DNA of 64,000 nucleotides, taken from Marinomonas alcarazii. GTDB taxonomy: Bacteria > Pseudomonadota > Gammaproteobacteria > Pseudomonadales > Marinomonadaceae. The notes under the pieces are model-generated. The model was given only the letters and a program-made list of their open reading frames with translations, did not search any database and had not been told where the DNA came from. A program made the translations under genes and the position numbers. How positions within the stretch are numbered: the first letter of the stretch is position 1; every line of letters begins with the position of its first letter. Below are positions 16,714-25,754 of this stretch, piece after piece. The stretch is taken from NCBI RefSeq assembly GCF_003208215.1, contig NZ_QKLW01000001.1, forward strand, positions 824,234 through 888,233, in the 5' to 3' direction.

Positions 16714-17961
16714 TTAATGTGGTCGCAATGCTTTTTTACGGCCACTAGCATGGCGCTCTCGATATTCTGTATCAATGTATTTATCGGTTGTTGCCATACT
16801 CGCGTGACCGGCGTCTTCTCTAACGTGTTCCTTTGGTCGTGTTTTTACATCTTCAGAGATTCCCGTATGGCGTAACCAGTGAACGGTTGCAACTCGAAGG
16901 TCATCAGCATCAGCTCTCATTCCATCCTCGCACATTCTTTCGTAGGCTTTATCAAAGCAGGACTGCACGATATTACGCACTTGTCTAGAGCTGGTCATGG
17001 CACCTTGACCACGGTTTTTAGGAATCAATGGTGTGTTTTCTGCAATGGTTGGTAGCAAGGGTAAATCTCGGAATTGTCGGTAACGTATTAATGCCTTCAA
17101 CATCTCATCCGAGACGGCTACCAGTCGTTCCTTGTTTCCCTTAGACAATACTTTAAACCACCAATGCCCATCAGAGTCTTTAATGAAATCTCCCATCACG
17201 GGCGCTGATCTTTCATCCGCAACCAGTTCGGAAATTCGCAAATACATACCAAGTAAGGCATTCATAATAAATAGGGTGCGTTCGTGCTGAGCAGGGTCTT
17301 CCTCTGCGAGCATTTCAGCAGTTTCAATCACGTAATCCCATTGCAGATTTGAAATTCTTCGTACTTGTTTACGAGTGACTTCTTTTTTGACGAATTTACT
17401 TTTTTGGCGAATCAGCGCAACAGGGTTTTGTTGGGCGGCGTCTTCTTGCATTAAAAAACCATAATAAGACGACAGGATAGAGAAGGTCGCACGAATGGCC
17501 GCTTGCGAAAGTGAGTGCTGCTTGGTTTGAGGTGATTCACCGTTTTTAAAATCCAATTTACTTACATGAGCCACAAAGGGACGCCAATCGTTGTTAGGTA
17601 CCCTTGCGCCCATGTGTAGTTTAAAGCGTGCCACATTCTTGGTACCAATCCAGCTTTCCGGTGGGCTAATACAAAAATGGATAAACTCTTCAATCTGATC
17701 GCGTCTTAACTCGATAGAAGGACATTTGGCTATGTTCCATGACCAAAGCAGTAGGCGTTCGACTTCTCTGCGGTAGGAGTTAAAGGTTGCCTTAGAACCG
17801 TTATAGCTATAAATAAAGCACAAAGCGAGTTGTAGGTCTCGACGATATTCCGGCTCAGTAAGATGAGGGGTATTTTTTGATAAGTCGGCCGCAATACTTT
17901 CAAACTGAGTAAAGGGGTTCGGCAAATGTTCCAAATTATCAATTAAAGCAAGAGGTATCAT
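16714..17961 (-). CDS. Tyrosine recombinase/site-specific integrase
   Basis: A 415-residue tyrosine recombinase. The catalytic set is complete: R242 (LRISEL), K274 (SKGNKER), H361 and R364 (HWLRHTG), H386 (AGHASMATTDKY) and nucleophile Y395. An N-terminal core-binding SAM-like domain spans about 40-190. It is longer than XerC/XerD and lacks the DNA-binding AP2-type arm of lambda-like integrases, so it belongs to the broad group of stand-alone integrases. It is flanked by housekeeping moaCDE on one side and two small exported protein genes on the other; no tRNA, direct repeat pair or phage gene was seen. Whether it marks an element remnant or a domesticated recombinase is open. Confidence 0.9.
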   Translation of the reverse strand: MIPLALIDNLEHLPNPFTQFESIAADLSKNTPHLTEPEYRRDLQLALCFIYSYNGSKATFNSYRREVERLLLWSWNIAKCPSIELRRDQIEEFIHFCISPPESWIGTKNVARFKLHMGARVPNNDWRPFVAHVSKLDFKNGESPQTKQHSLSQAAIRATFSILSSYYGFLMQEDAAQQNPVALIRQKSKFVKKEVTRKQVRRISNLQWDYVIETAEMLAEEDPAQHERTLFIMNALLGMYLRISELVADERSAPVMGDFIKDSDGHWWFKVLSKGNKERLVAVSDEMLKALIRYRQFRDLPLLPTIAENTPLIPKNRGQGAMTSSRQVRNIVQSCFDKAYERMCEDGMRADADDLRVATVHWLRHTGISEDVKTRPKEHVREDAGHASMATTDKYIDTEYRERHASGRKKALRPH

Positions 17962-18292
17962 AATCGTTCACATCTAAATATTAGTCTTAGGTTAACAAAA
18001 AATTCGATATATCCCTACTAATTTGTGTTGCAGATAAGGCGTGCACATCACATTGGTTGTAATATTTGTCTATTTTCTCCTTATTTGGTGTTTTTTTAAT
18101 CATATTTATCTGTTTTATACAGATTTGATGTGATTTTTAACGAATCTTGCGTGTATTGAGTCGTATTTGGAACAAAGGTGGAAGAGATCGGCTACCCCTT
18201 TTTAATTTCCATGAAAGGACTATTATAAATTTATCGAAACGCAAAACGATTTAAATCTTAAATATAAAACTTACTCTCAAAAGGAGATTAAT
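17962..18292. other. AT-rich divergent region with a perfect 6-bp-arm palindrome
   Basis: About 330 bases between the integrase gene and the small exported protein pair. It contains ATCTGT-TTTAT-ACAGAT at 18108-18124. No gene was found. The stretch is noticeably AT-rich, and AAAAGGAG just before 18293 is a strong ribosome site for the first small gene. Confidence 0.5.
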
Positions 18293-18559
18293 ATGAAAAC
18301 ATTTACTAAAACATCTTTGGCACTATTAACTGCAGCGGTAATGACAACATCTGCATTTGCTAATGATACTGTTGAAGAGCGCCTACAAAGTGCTAAAGGT
18401 AGTGTAGAAGCATTGGGTACTACATTAGAAAATATGGGCGCTGATGTGGATACTAGCGTTGATTTAAGCGGTGCATATACGTTTAGCCAAAAAGCCGCTG
18501 TTTATAACGCTAAACATGCTGAGCTTCAAGAGCAGTTTAATAACCTTAACGCTCAGTAA
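18293..18559 (+). CDS. Small exported protein, paralogue A of a tandem pair
   Basis: An 88-residue protein with a Sec signal peptide (cleavage likely after AFA near residue 23) and a mature domain of about 65 residues. A strong AAAGGAG lies 5-8 bases before the ATG. The mature part (ERLQSAKGSVEALGTTLENMGADVD ... AVYNAKHAELQEQFNNL) looks largely helical and amphipathic, with no cysteines. I do not recognise the family. It is clearly homologous to the next gene along its whole length, so the pair arose by duplication. The strong ribosome site and signal peptide suggest an abundant periplasmic or secreted product. Confidence 0.82.
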   Translation: MKTFTKTSLALLTAAVMTTSAFANDTVEERLQSAKGSVEALGTTLENMGADVDTSVDLSGAYTFSQKAAVYNAKHAELQEQFNNLNAQ

Positions 18560-18609
18560 TAGTTCACACTAATACTATCTTAACGAATATCTATTTTAAG
18601 GAGTTAGCT

Positions 18610-18888
18610 ATGAATAATGTAAATCGTGCAATACTCGCTCTCGTGACAACTTCTGCTTTGGCGACATCTGCTTTTGCAGCAACTGAGTCGTCTTACGAAC
18701 GTCTTCAAAGTGCAAGAGGTAGCGTAGAAGCTCTTTCTGTCACCCTTGAAAACATGGGGGCTGACGTTGATTCAAGTGTGAACCTAAATGGTGCTTACAC
18801 AAACGAGCAGAAAACTTCAGCTTACCAAGCTAAACACGCAGAGCTTCAAGCTCAGTTTAATGAGTTACACGCACAATCTGCAGAATAA
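18610..18888 (+). CDS. Small exported protein, paralogue B of a tandem pair
   Basis: A 92-residue homologue of the preceding gene, 50 bases downstream with its own AAGGAG ribosome site. It has a signal peptide with AFA near residue 23 and the same mature core: YERLQSARGSVEALSVTLEN, MGADVDSSVNLNGAYT, and YQAKHAELQAQFNELHAQ. Identity to paralogue A over the mature region is high by eye, while the signal peptides have diverged more, consistent with selection on the mature domain. A bidirectional terminator closes the two-gene unit. Function unknown. Confidence 0.82.
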   Translation: MNNVNRAILALVTTSALATSAFAATESSYERLQSARGSVEALSVTLENMGADVDSSVNLNGAYTNEQKTSAYQAKHAELQAQFNELHAQSAE

Positions 18889-18903
18889 TGTATCGTTATT
18901 TAT

Positions 18904-18934
18904 AAAAAAGCCAAACATTAGTTTGGCTTTTTTT
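18904..18934. terminator. Bidirectional terminator after the small exported protein pair
   Basis: AAAAAGCCAAAC (18905-18916) pairs with GTTTGGCTTTTT (18921-18932) with a 4-base loop, A-rich on the left and T7 on the right. It separates the pair from the convergent bepA-like gene ending at 18945. Confidence 0.92.
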
Positions 18935-18944
18935 ATGCTTATAA

Positions 18945-20366
18945 TTAATCAAAGTTATCATCTATTAAATCTTCTTGTTTTTCTGCCTCAATAACTCTTT
19001 CAAATAATGCCTCTGTTTTTAAAATGGTATTTTTCTCATTTTCAGAAGCGTCATTTTTAGCTCTCTTAATCAAGAAAAGTGCCGCTTTTTCTTTTCCTTG
19101 GCTGAAATCTAAAAGGGCTTTGTAATGCAGTGCCATTGTAAGATTATTTACGGACTGATAGTACTGAATATTGGCGCGCCACATTAGTCTTTTTTCATAA
19201 AGATAATTTGAATCAATAGTGTTAGGTTTAGTCTGCGTTAGTTGTGAGTTAAGCATTGAAAATAATATGTCATTTGGCGCTAACGCTAGTCTATCTTGTA
19301 TGATTTCGAGTCCTTTTTCTTTTTGCTTTGCCTGTGTGTGGCTCAGTGCTTTAAGATAATCTGAAAAGCCATTTGAATTTTCTATCTTATTTAAAAATAC
19401 AAGAGCACGCTCGGGTGACTGTATCAAGTAGGAGAATAATGCTTTCGCAAAATTTTGGGCGTCAGCATATTGGATGTTTTGATCGAGATAGGTATAAGGG
19501 TTGTCTTCGATGCCTGCTCTGTAGGCGAGTAGGCTGGCGCGAAAGTATTCGAATTCACCGTTTGTTTTTTGACTTAGAATGGTTTTCTTTGTGTCGGTGT
19601 TAAACGAATCGGACAGTCGTGTGTTTGGTGATGGATGTGTGGAGAGAAATTCTAGTTTTGGGCGACCTAGTGCTTTCTTAAAGAATGCTTGGAATAACTT
19701 AGACATACCATCAGGAGCCAATCCAGCATTATTTAAATATTCCTGCCCGCGTCGATCGGCTTCTTGTTCTTGGTTACGGCTGTAAGTTAAAGTATTTTCT
19801 GCTTGGTTCGCTATTCCACCAAGCCAAAGCGCTGTCGTCGCATCAGAGCCTGCTCCAGCTAGCGCTGCAGCAAGCCCAGCTCCTAACATAGCTAATGTTT
19901 TTTGCAGCTCTTGCCCTGAGTTTCTTTGTTGTCGTTCATAATGTCTTAGCTCTAAATGAGCGACTTCATGGGCAAGAAGCCCAAGCAGCATGTCTTCGCT
20001 AGTGATCATCTCCATAATATCTGAATAGATAAAAAGGTGGTTGCCAGGGATAACAAAAGCGTTGCTTTGTGAGCTATTTAATAGCGTCATTTCAACTGTA
20101 GTGTTGTATAAATTCGTCTGTGGAAGTATGCGTGAAAGTGTGTCTTTCAGGTAGTTGTAGGCCGGTGGGAAATCGATAAGTGCGCGGCTACCATTAAGCT
20201 TCCTAAACCAAAATTGCCCCAAAATATACGAGGGGTTAGATAAGGATCTTTCGTCTTTGTTCGCTTCCAAGTCAGGGATGCTTGCTTGGCTCACGCAAGA
20301 TAAAGTGCTTGTAAAAACAATGGCTAAGATAGCAAAGCTTGTTGTAACGTTTGGAAATAGTCTCAT
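18945..20366 (-). CDS. bepA: M48 family metalloprotease, BepA-like, with TPR region
   Basis: Periplasmic zinc metalloprotease resembling BepA (YfgC), which supports and degrades outer-membrane proteins such as LptD and BamA. A signal peptide spans about 1-29. The HEVAH zinc motif is at 133-137 in LLGLLAHEVAHLELRH, the third ligand is in the EQEADRRGQEYL stretch, and STHPSPNTRLSDS follows as in BepA. Residues about 290-460 form TPR-like helices. Length (473) matches BepA (487). The tusA-like gene starts 34 bases away on the other strand, a conserved bepA/tusA/perM neighbourhood in Pseudomonas and relatives. Confidence 0.88.
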   Translation of the reverse strand: MRLFPNVTTSFAILAIVFTSTLSCVSQASIPDLEANKDERSLSNPSYILGQFWFRKLNGSRALIDFPPAYNYLKDTLSRILPQTNLYNTTVEMTLLNSSQSNAFVIPGNHLFIYSDIMEMITSEDMLLGLLAHEVAHLELRHYERQQRNSGQELQKTLAMLGAGLAAALAGAGSDATTALWLGGIANQAENTLTYSRNQEQEADRRGQEYLNNAGLAPDGMSKLFQAFFKKALGRPKLEFLSTHPSPNTRLSDSFNTDTKKTILSQKTNGEFEYFRASLLAYRAGIEDNPYTYLDQNIQYADAQNFAKALFSYLIQSPERALVFLNKIENSNGFSDYLKALSHTQAKQKEKGLEIIQDRLALAPNDILFSMLNSQLTQTKPNTIDSNYLYEKRLMWRANIQYYQSVNNLTMALHYKALLDFSQGKEKAALFLIKRAKNDASENEKNTILKTEALFERVIEAEKQEDLIDDNFD

Positions 20367-20400
20367 AATACGGCTAATGCATTTATTGGAAAATTATAAA

Positions 20401-20646
20401 ATGACAGTCAATCTAGAGAATCAGTATGACGTAATCTTGGATGCAAGAGAAGATCGTTGTCCCATGCCTCTACTCAAAGCCAAAATGGCGTTAAGTAAAA
20501 TGGCCAAAGGTGAGTGTCTTTGTGTGAAAACATGCGACGCTGGATCTTTGAAAGATATTCCTCAGTACGTAGCTCTGGTTGGTTTTTCTTTACTGTCAAC
20601 TTCAGAAGACAGTAATGTATATACCTTTGTGATTCAAAAAAGTTAA
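20401..20646 (+). CDS. TusA family sulphurtransferase
   Basis: An 81-residue TusA/SirA-like sulphur carrier. The reactive cysteine lies in DRCPMPLLKAK (C20), the family signature; LKDIPQYV and the ending YTFVIQKS are also typical. The frame remains open upstream to 20257, but that part overlaps the divergent bepA-like gene, and the ATG at 20401 gives the family N-terminus, so this start is chosen. It is 12 bases from the perM-like gene and probably in one operon. It may serve thiolation or general sulphur transfer rather than tRNA 2-thiouridine specifically, since several TusA paralogues exist in related bacteria. Confidence 0.9.
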   Translation: MTVNLENQYDVILDAREDRCPMPLLKAKMALSKMAKGECLCVKTCDAGSLKDIPQYVALVGFSLLSTSEDSNVYTFVIQKS

Positions 20647-20658
20647 AACGGATCTGAT

Positions 20659-21720
20659 ATGTTTAAAATTGTAGACACGCTCATTAAGCGATATTTCTCA
20701 AATGAAGAAGTTGTGGTCTTTCTGCTTTTATTAATTTCTGCAGTATGTGTGTTGGCATTTTGGGGCGGAATTTTTGCTCCTATTTTAATTGCGATTGTGT
20801 TGGCGTTCTTGCTACAAGGCGTTGTTGAACGATTACAGCGGATAGGCCTTGGTCATACGCCTTCAGTCTTCATTGTCTTTTTTACCTTTTTAACCTCATG
20901 CAGTGTGTTTATCGGCGTGATGGTGCCGATCGTTTGGCGTCAGGCTGTGCGATTGGTTCAGGATGCGCCAAGAATGTTCACGGTTATTCGTAATGAGGTG
21001 CAGCAATTTGCGGAAGGGCACAGCGAGTTAGTAAGTCAATCAGCGATAGATGAGATAACGAACTCCTTGGCCAATGAGTCCGCAAGCCTTGGTCAGTGGC
21101 TTGTTTCCTTCTCTATTTCAAGTATTCCTTCGATGTTTGCTGTGGTGATCTATGTCGTTTTAGTGCCTTTAGTGATGTTTTTTCTGCTAAAGGACCAAGA
21201 GCGAATTTCTAATTATTTAACATCTTGGTTACCGAAAGAAAGAAGAATGATGCGCAACATCGCTCACGAGATGAATGACCAAATAGCCAATTACATACGT
21301 GGTAAATTCATCGAAATGGTTGTCGTTGGCGTTATTTCTTACTTAGTATTTTTGTTCTTCGGATTGAAATATGCGGAGCTACTTGCCTTGCTGGTTGGTC
21401 TATCTGTTTTAATTCCTTATATTGGTGCGGCGGCTGTGACGATTCCTGTGGTCCTCGTGGCGTTTTATCAGTACGGAACACAGAGTGAGTTCATTTATGT
21501 GGTGGTTGCTTACCTAATTGTTCAGGCATTAGATGGAAACGTACTTGTTCCCTTGCTTTTTTCAGAGGCGGTGAACTTACATCCATTGGCTATTATTGTT
21601 GCTGTATTGTTTTTCGGTGGCATTTGGGGGTTTTGGGGCATATTTTTTGCGATCCCCTTGGCAACATTAGTGAAAGCAATTATTAACGCTTGGCCAAATC
21701 AAGAGCAGCTTTCTTCTTAA
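20659..21720 (+). CDS. AI-2E family transporter, PerM-like
   Basis: A 353-residue polytopic membrane protein of the AI-2E/PerM family, with about eight hydrophobic segments. Family features include an N-terminal helix pair (VVVFLLLLISAVCVLAFWGG), PIVWRQAVRLVQDAPRM in the cytoplasmic/helical loop, GLSVLIPYIGA and the C-terminal GGIWGFWGIFFAIPLATLVKA. Some members export autoinducer-2 and others are Na+/H+ antiporters, so no substrate is assigned. It follows the TusA gene by 12 bases and ends at a strong terminator. Confidence 0.92.
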   Translation: MFKIVDTLIKRYFSNEEVVVFLLLLISAVCVLAFWGGIFAPILIAIVLAFLLQGVVERLQRIGLGHTPSVFIVFFTFLTSCSVFIGVMVPIVWRQAVRLVQDAPRMFTVIRNEVQQFAEGHSELVSQSAIDEITNSLANESASLGQWLVSFSISSIPSMFAVVIYVVLVPLVMFFLLKDQERISNYLTSWLPKERRMMRNIAHEMNDQIANYIRGKFIEMVVVGVISYLVFLFFGLKYAELLALLVGLSVLIPYIGAAAVTIPVVLVAFYQYGTQSEFIYVVVAYLIVQALDGNVLVPLLFSEAVNLHPLAIIVAVLFFGGIWGFWGIFFAIPLATLVKAIINAWPNQEQLSS

Positions 21721-21740
21721 CCGCCTTTAATGATGGTTTA

Positions 21741-21777
21741 AAATCCCGCTCTATTTAGTTAGTAGCGGGATTTTTTT
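21741..21777 (+). terminator. Terminator of the tusA-like/perM-like operon
   Basis: AAATCCCGCT (21741-21750) pairs with AGCGGGATTT (21764-21773) and is followed by T-rich TTTTACC, about 20 bases after the perM-like stop. Confidence 0.9.
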
Positions 21778-21806
21778 ACCCAAGGTTCTATGTTCAAGAA
21801 GCGAAG

Positions 21807-23432
21807 TTAATCGAGAATAGAGGCCAGTAAAATACTAAATGGAGGAAGTATGATTGTACCGCCATCTACGTACCCACTTTGTATGGCCTCTGGTAAAGTG
21901 ATCGGCGATAAAGTGAATTCAACCGGTAAAATGATATCTTGTTCTGCGGTATTGATGGCCACATAGATGCATTTCCCTTTATAACGGCGGACGAAGGTGA
22001 GGGTGGTTTCATCGTTGTATAAAAACTCGATATCGCCATAGCGCAGCTCTGGATGGCTTCGTCTAATGTGCAGAAAATCACGATAAGCGTGCAATACAGA
22101 GTGGCGATTACCTTCTTGTTCACTTACCGCCATAGAGCGTTGGGAATCTGCAATAGGCAACCAAGGTTGAGCTGACTGAGTGAAACCTCCTAATGCTTCA
22201 TTTTTCCATGGAATCGGTGTTCTGCAGCCATCTCGTCCTTTAAATTCAGGCCAAAAAGCGATACCAAACGGATCGACCAATTGATCAAATGTGAGTTCCG
22301 CTTCCGGCAATCCAAGTTCTTCACCTTGATATAAACAAACACTACCGCGTAAGGTTAATAGCATCGCCATGTATATTTTGCCTTTGGCTACCATGTCGTG
22401 GTTTTTTCCCCATCGACTTACCACACGCTCTACGTCGTGATTGCCAATTGACCAGCATGGCCATCCATCACCTAATCCTGCTTCTATCGTTTCCATGGTA
22501 TTACGAATGTGCGTCATTGAGGAATCATGGGTCAGTAAGTCGAATGAATAGCACATGTGCAGTTTATCTTTGCCTTGCGTGTACGCAGCCATGGTTTCTA
22601 AGGCAAAATCACAGCCGACTTCACCTACTGTGGTGGTATTTGGGTATTGATCGAGCAAATGGCGTAAACGTTTTAAAAAAGCGATATTTTCAGGTCTTGA
22701 TTTATCATATATATGTAGCTGGTACGCATATGGGTTGTCGAGTCGGACACCGATACTGCCTTCAATGACCTCTTCTTTAGGCGGGTTATTTCTAAACTCT
22801 AAATCATGGTAATAATAGTTAGCCGTATCTAGACGGAAGCCATCAACACCTCGTTTAAGCCAAAACTCAACGGTATCAAGTAAAGTATCGACGACCACGG
22901 GGTTATGGAAATTCAGGTCTGGTTGGCTGTCTAGGAAGTTGTGTAGGTAATACTGCCTACGACGGCTGTCCCAATGCCAGGCAGGGCCACCAAAAACAGA
23001 CAACCAATTATTAGGAACTGTGCCATCAGGCTTAGCGTCAGCCCAAACATACCAGTCGGCTTTGTCATTGTTGCGACTGTTTCTTGATTCAACAAACCAC
23101 GGGTGTTGATCTGAACTGTGGTTTAGCACTTGATCGATCATAACTTTAATGCCGTGATGATGTGCGGAGGCAACCAACTCATCAAAATCAGCCAAATCAC
23201 CAAAAATAGGATCTATCCCGCAGTAATCCGATACATCGTAGCCAAAGTCTTTCATGGGAGAGGTGAAAAAAGGAGACAACCAAATAGCATCGACGCCAAG
23301 AGAGGCGATATAACTCATCTTCGCTGTTACACCGGGAAGATCGCCTATACCGTCGTTATTTGAGTCAAAGAAACTGCGGGGATAAACCTGATAAATTACT
23401 GCGCCACGCCACCACTCTTGATCGTTCATCAT
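21807..23432 (-). CDS. Alpha-glucosidase, glycoside hydrolase family 13
   Basis: Cytoplasmic retaining glycosidase of 541 residues that releases glucose from alpha-glucosides. GH13 motifs are all present: DQVLNHSSDQHPWF (about 100-113), nucleophile D202 in GVDGFRLDTANYYYHD, acid/base E271 in TVGEVG, and transition-state stabiliser D333 in IGNHDVER. DGFRLDTAN and the GNHD region match the alpha-glucosidase/oligo-1,6-glucosidase branch. There is no signal peptide. It stands alone, with no sugar transporter or regulator next to it, which is unusual for this function; the adjacent MFS transporter is divergent and of another family. AGAGAAGA precedes the start. Confidence 0.93.
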   Translation of the reverse strand: MMNDQEWWRGAVIYQVYPRSFFDSNNDGIGDLPGVTAKMSYIASLGVDAIWLSPFFTSPMKDFGYDVSDYCGIDPIFGDLADFDELVASAHHHGIKVMIDQVLNHSSDQHPWFVESRNSRNNDKADWYVWADAKPDGTVPNNWLSVFGGPAWHWDSRRRQYYLHNFLDSQPDLNFHNPVVVDTLLDTVEFWLKRGVDGFRLDTANYYYHDLEFRNNPPKEEVIEGSIGVRLDNPYAYQLHIYDKSRPENIAFLKRLRHLLDQYPNTTTVGEVGCDFALETMAAYTQGKDKLHMCYSFDLLTHDSSMTHIRNTMETIEAGLGDGWPCWSIGNHDVERVVSRWGKNHDMVAKGKIYMAMLLTLRGSVCLYQGEELGLPEAELTFDQLVDPFGIAFWPEFKGRDGCRTPIPWKNEALGGFTQSAQPWLPIADSQRSMAVSEQEGNRHSVLHAYRDFLHIRRSHPELRYGDIEFLYNDETTLTFVRRYKGKCIYVAINTAEQDIILPVEFTLSPITLPEAIQSGYVDGGTIILPPFSILLASILD

Positions 23433-23622
23433 AATTCTTCTCTCTAAAATAGGGATGATTGGGTCTAAGCGTTAACAGAATTTATTAGATTTATAGAGGA
23501 TTAGTTCCATTCTCTGTCGTGCTTTTTTTCTATAATTCCAGCATACTCAAACATTATTAGTTATGCATAATATTTTATTGTCTTGATTGATAATTATCTT
23601 ATTTGCACCCCATGGAGACATG

Positions 23623-24774
23623 ATGTTTTCTGAAAAATCACGCCCTATAGCTTGGCCTTTATTCTTTTTTTACTTTTTCTTCTGTGCGGTTGTCGGTGTC
23701 ATGATGCCCTATATTTCGATGTACTATAAATCGATAGGTTTAAGCGCATCTGAAATCGGACGTTTGATGTCTACTTTTACCTTGTCCGGTATTTTAGTGC
23801 CGCATTTCTGGGGATGGCTAACTGCCAAAGTTGGTTTACCAAAACGCACGCTGCAATTAGGGATTTTAGGCTGCTTCATTGCAGTGCTTCCGTTTAATTG
23901 GAGCGATCAGTTTGAAACCTTATGGCTTCTTACTTGTACGATGGCGCTGTTTTATTCTGCTCTTATACCAATGACCGATTCGTTAACGGTGAGAAGTATT
24001 CGCCACCTTGACGTGCCTTACACGCGATTAAGGGCGGGTGGTTCGATCGGTTATGTTTTTGCAGTCACCAGTGCAGGGTTTTTAATTGGCAAGTTTGGCA
24101 CTGCGGTTGTTATTCCTACCATGTGTGTCTTTATGGGGCTTGCTGTCGTCACTTCTTTCTTTTTGAAAGAGCAGGCTTATGAAGTTAATCAACAAAAGGC
24201 GACTACGTCTTTTTTCTCACTGCTTAAACATCCAGAGTCGTTGCTGTTTTTTGGTCTGGCCTTTTTAGCCTTTATGTCTCACGCGCCTTTTAATGTCTTT
24301 TTTGCTGTGCACTTATCCAATTTTGGCTATAGCGGTGAGCACATTGGATTGCTGATGGCGTTGGGTGTGGTCATTGAGATTTTCTTGTTTTTATTTTTTG
24401 GCAATACCATTAAACGATTTGATGTGGTCCATGTGATTATACTGTGTTTTGTGTGCGGTATTGTTCGCTGGGTGTTAATTGGCTGGTTTGCTTCTGTAGT
24501 ATGGGTCGTTATTTTTACCCAGCTGCTGCATTGTGTAACCTTTGCTTTATTTCACATGGTTTCTATTGAGCAAATACGCCGCCTTTTTCCTGAGCGCTTT
24601 GCTGGCCAAGGCCAAGCAATGTACAGCGCATTTGCTATTGGCTTAGGCGGTGGACTTGGAATGGTTATCACAGGTTATCTTTGGGAATGGTTAGGCGGTG
24701 CCTGGGTTTTCACCTTGGCCGCATGTGTAAGTGCTTTGGCACTGACCATTCTTGTTATCAGTCAGCGTCGTTAA
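23623..24774 (+). CDS. MFS transporter, HcaT (3-phenylpropionate permease)-like
   Basis: Twelve-helix major facilitator protein of the MFS_1-like group that includes HcaT and nucleoside permeases. GGAG at 23614 is 5 bases from the ATG at 23623, so this start is chosen over upstream in-frame codons; the protein is then 383 residues. Characteristic parts are the first helix (WPLFFFYFFFCAVVGVMMPYISMYY), GLSASEIGRLMSTFTLSGILVPHFWG, RLRAGGSIGYV, and the late GQGQAMYSAFAIGLGGGLGMVITGYLWE. Substrate is not predictable. The stop is only 5 bases from the convergent LysR gene end, with no obvious terminator between. Confidence 0.9.
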   Translation: MFSEKSRPIAWPLFFFYFFFCAVVGVMMPYISMYYKSIGLSASEIGRLMSTFTLSGILVPHFWGWLTAKVGLPKRTLQLGILGCFIAVLPFNWSDQFETLWLLTCTMALFYSALIPMTDSLTVRSIRHLDVPYTRLRAGGSIGYVFAVTSAGFLIGKFGTAVVIPTMCVFMGLAVVTSFFLKEQAYEVNQQKATTSFFSLLKHPESLLFFGLAFLAFMSHAPFNVFFAVHLSNFGYSGEHIGLLMALGVVIEIFLFLFFGNTIKRFDVVHVIILCFVCGIVRWVLIGWFASVVWVVIFTQLLHCVTFALFHMVSIEQIRRLFPERFAGQGQAMYSAFAIGLGGGLGMVITGYLWEWLGGAWVFTLAACVSALALTILVISQRR

Positions 24775-24779
24775 AGGAA

Positions 24780-25661
24780 TTACAAACTGGAGCTGTCGCT
24801 TTTTAGCAATTCTATAAAAGCGATGGCTGCGCGGCTTAATGTACGTTGTTTGTGATGAATAACACCAAGCATTCTTTCGACGTTGAGGTCTGGTAAATTC
24901 AAAACAACGAGCCTGTCATCAACTAATGTTGACGGAAGTAGAGACCACCCCCAACCAATATTAACCAGCATTGCTAAGGTTTCTAGATTATTAGTATTCA
25001 TTCTTACTTGCGGCTTTAACCCTTGTTTACCAAACGCTTGCTCGGCAATTTGTCGTGTGAAGGTGTTTTTATTAGGTAATACGCAAGCATGTTGCGCCAA
25101 ATCCATTAAACTGACATGGCGATAAAGTGCGAGAGGGTGGTCTTTACTGACCACACAAGTCAGCGGATCTGACCAGATTGGCAAAGATTCAATAAGAGGG
25201 TTTTCTTTATTCGATAAGGTGATAATCCCTAATTCAGCTCGGCCTTTCAAAACATCTTGGTAGGCTTCTTCAGATTGCACAAATTCAATTTCCAACTGCG
25301 CGCTAGGGTAATCTTGTTGAAATCGTTTGAGAGATTTAGGTAAACGGTGCAAACCAATATGATGACCTGTAGAAATACGCAATTCACCACTTACGTCTTG
25401 CATCTGTAATGTCATGCTGCGCTTGATGTCTTGCAAGTCTTCAGCCATTTTTCTCGCTTTGGGCAACAGGCGAATACCTGCTTCAGTTAATTGTACTTGC
25501 CGGCCAATGCGATCAAAAAGTTTTACCCCAAGGCTGTTTTCAAGCGAGGCAACTCGTTTACTAACAGCAGGTTGGGTGACGAAAAGTTGATCTCCAGCTT
25601 CTGAAAAAGAGCTGGTTTCGGCGACTTTTATGAAAGTCAGCAGTTCGGCAATGTCAATCAT
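24780..25661 (-). CDS. LysR family transcriptional regulator divergent from leuC
   Basis: A 293-residue LysR-type regulator: winged helix-turn-helix at 1-65 (FSEAGDQLFVTQPAVSKRVASLENSLGVKLFDRIGRQVQLTEAG) and a periplasmic-binding-protein-like effector domain from about 90. The start is 93 bases from divergent leuC; LysR genes in this position are common in Pseudomonas-like genomes. By the usual logic it may control leuCDB, sensing a leucine-pathway intermediate, but the coinducer is not known. Confidence 0.93.
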   Translation of the reverse strand: MIDIAELLTFIKVAETSSFSEAGDQLFVTQPAVSKRVASLENSLGVKLFDRIGRQVQLTEAGIRLLPKARKMAEDLQDIKRSMTLQMQDVSGELRISTGHHIGLHRLPKSLKRFQQDYPSAQLEIEFVQSEEAYQDVLKGRAELGIITLSNKENPLIESLPIWSDPLTCVVSKDHPLALYRHVSLMDLAQHACVLPNKNTFTRQIAEQAFGKQGLKPQVRMNTNNLETLAMLVNIGWGWSLLPSTLVDDRLVVLNLPDLNVERMLGVIHHKQRTLSRAAIAFIELLKSDSSSL

Positions 25662-25754
25662 TCCAAAAAATTATCCAAAACATGAAAAATATGAATTTGA
25701 GTAATTTAAGCCAAAGTTTTAGGATAGCGCAATAGATTTCTGAGGAGAGAACTT

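Noticed and set aside
18108..18124. Palindrome ATCTGT-N5-ACAGAT considered as a LexA box.
   Set aside because: The CTG-to-CAG spacing is 7 bases, not 10, and the site does not resemble the two true SOS boxes at 53262-53296.
16714..18888. A genomic island bounded by the integrase and the small exported proteins.
   Set aside because: No attachment-site repeats, tRNA gene or further mobile genes are visible, so only the integrase is reported.
25662..25754. Leucine attenuator or leader peptide before leuC.
   Set aside because: The 93-base gap to the divergent LysR gene has no leucine-rich short frame and no terminator-antiterminator pair.
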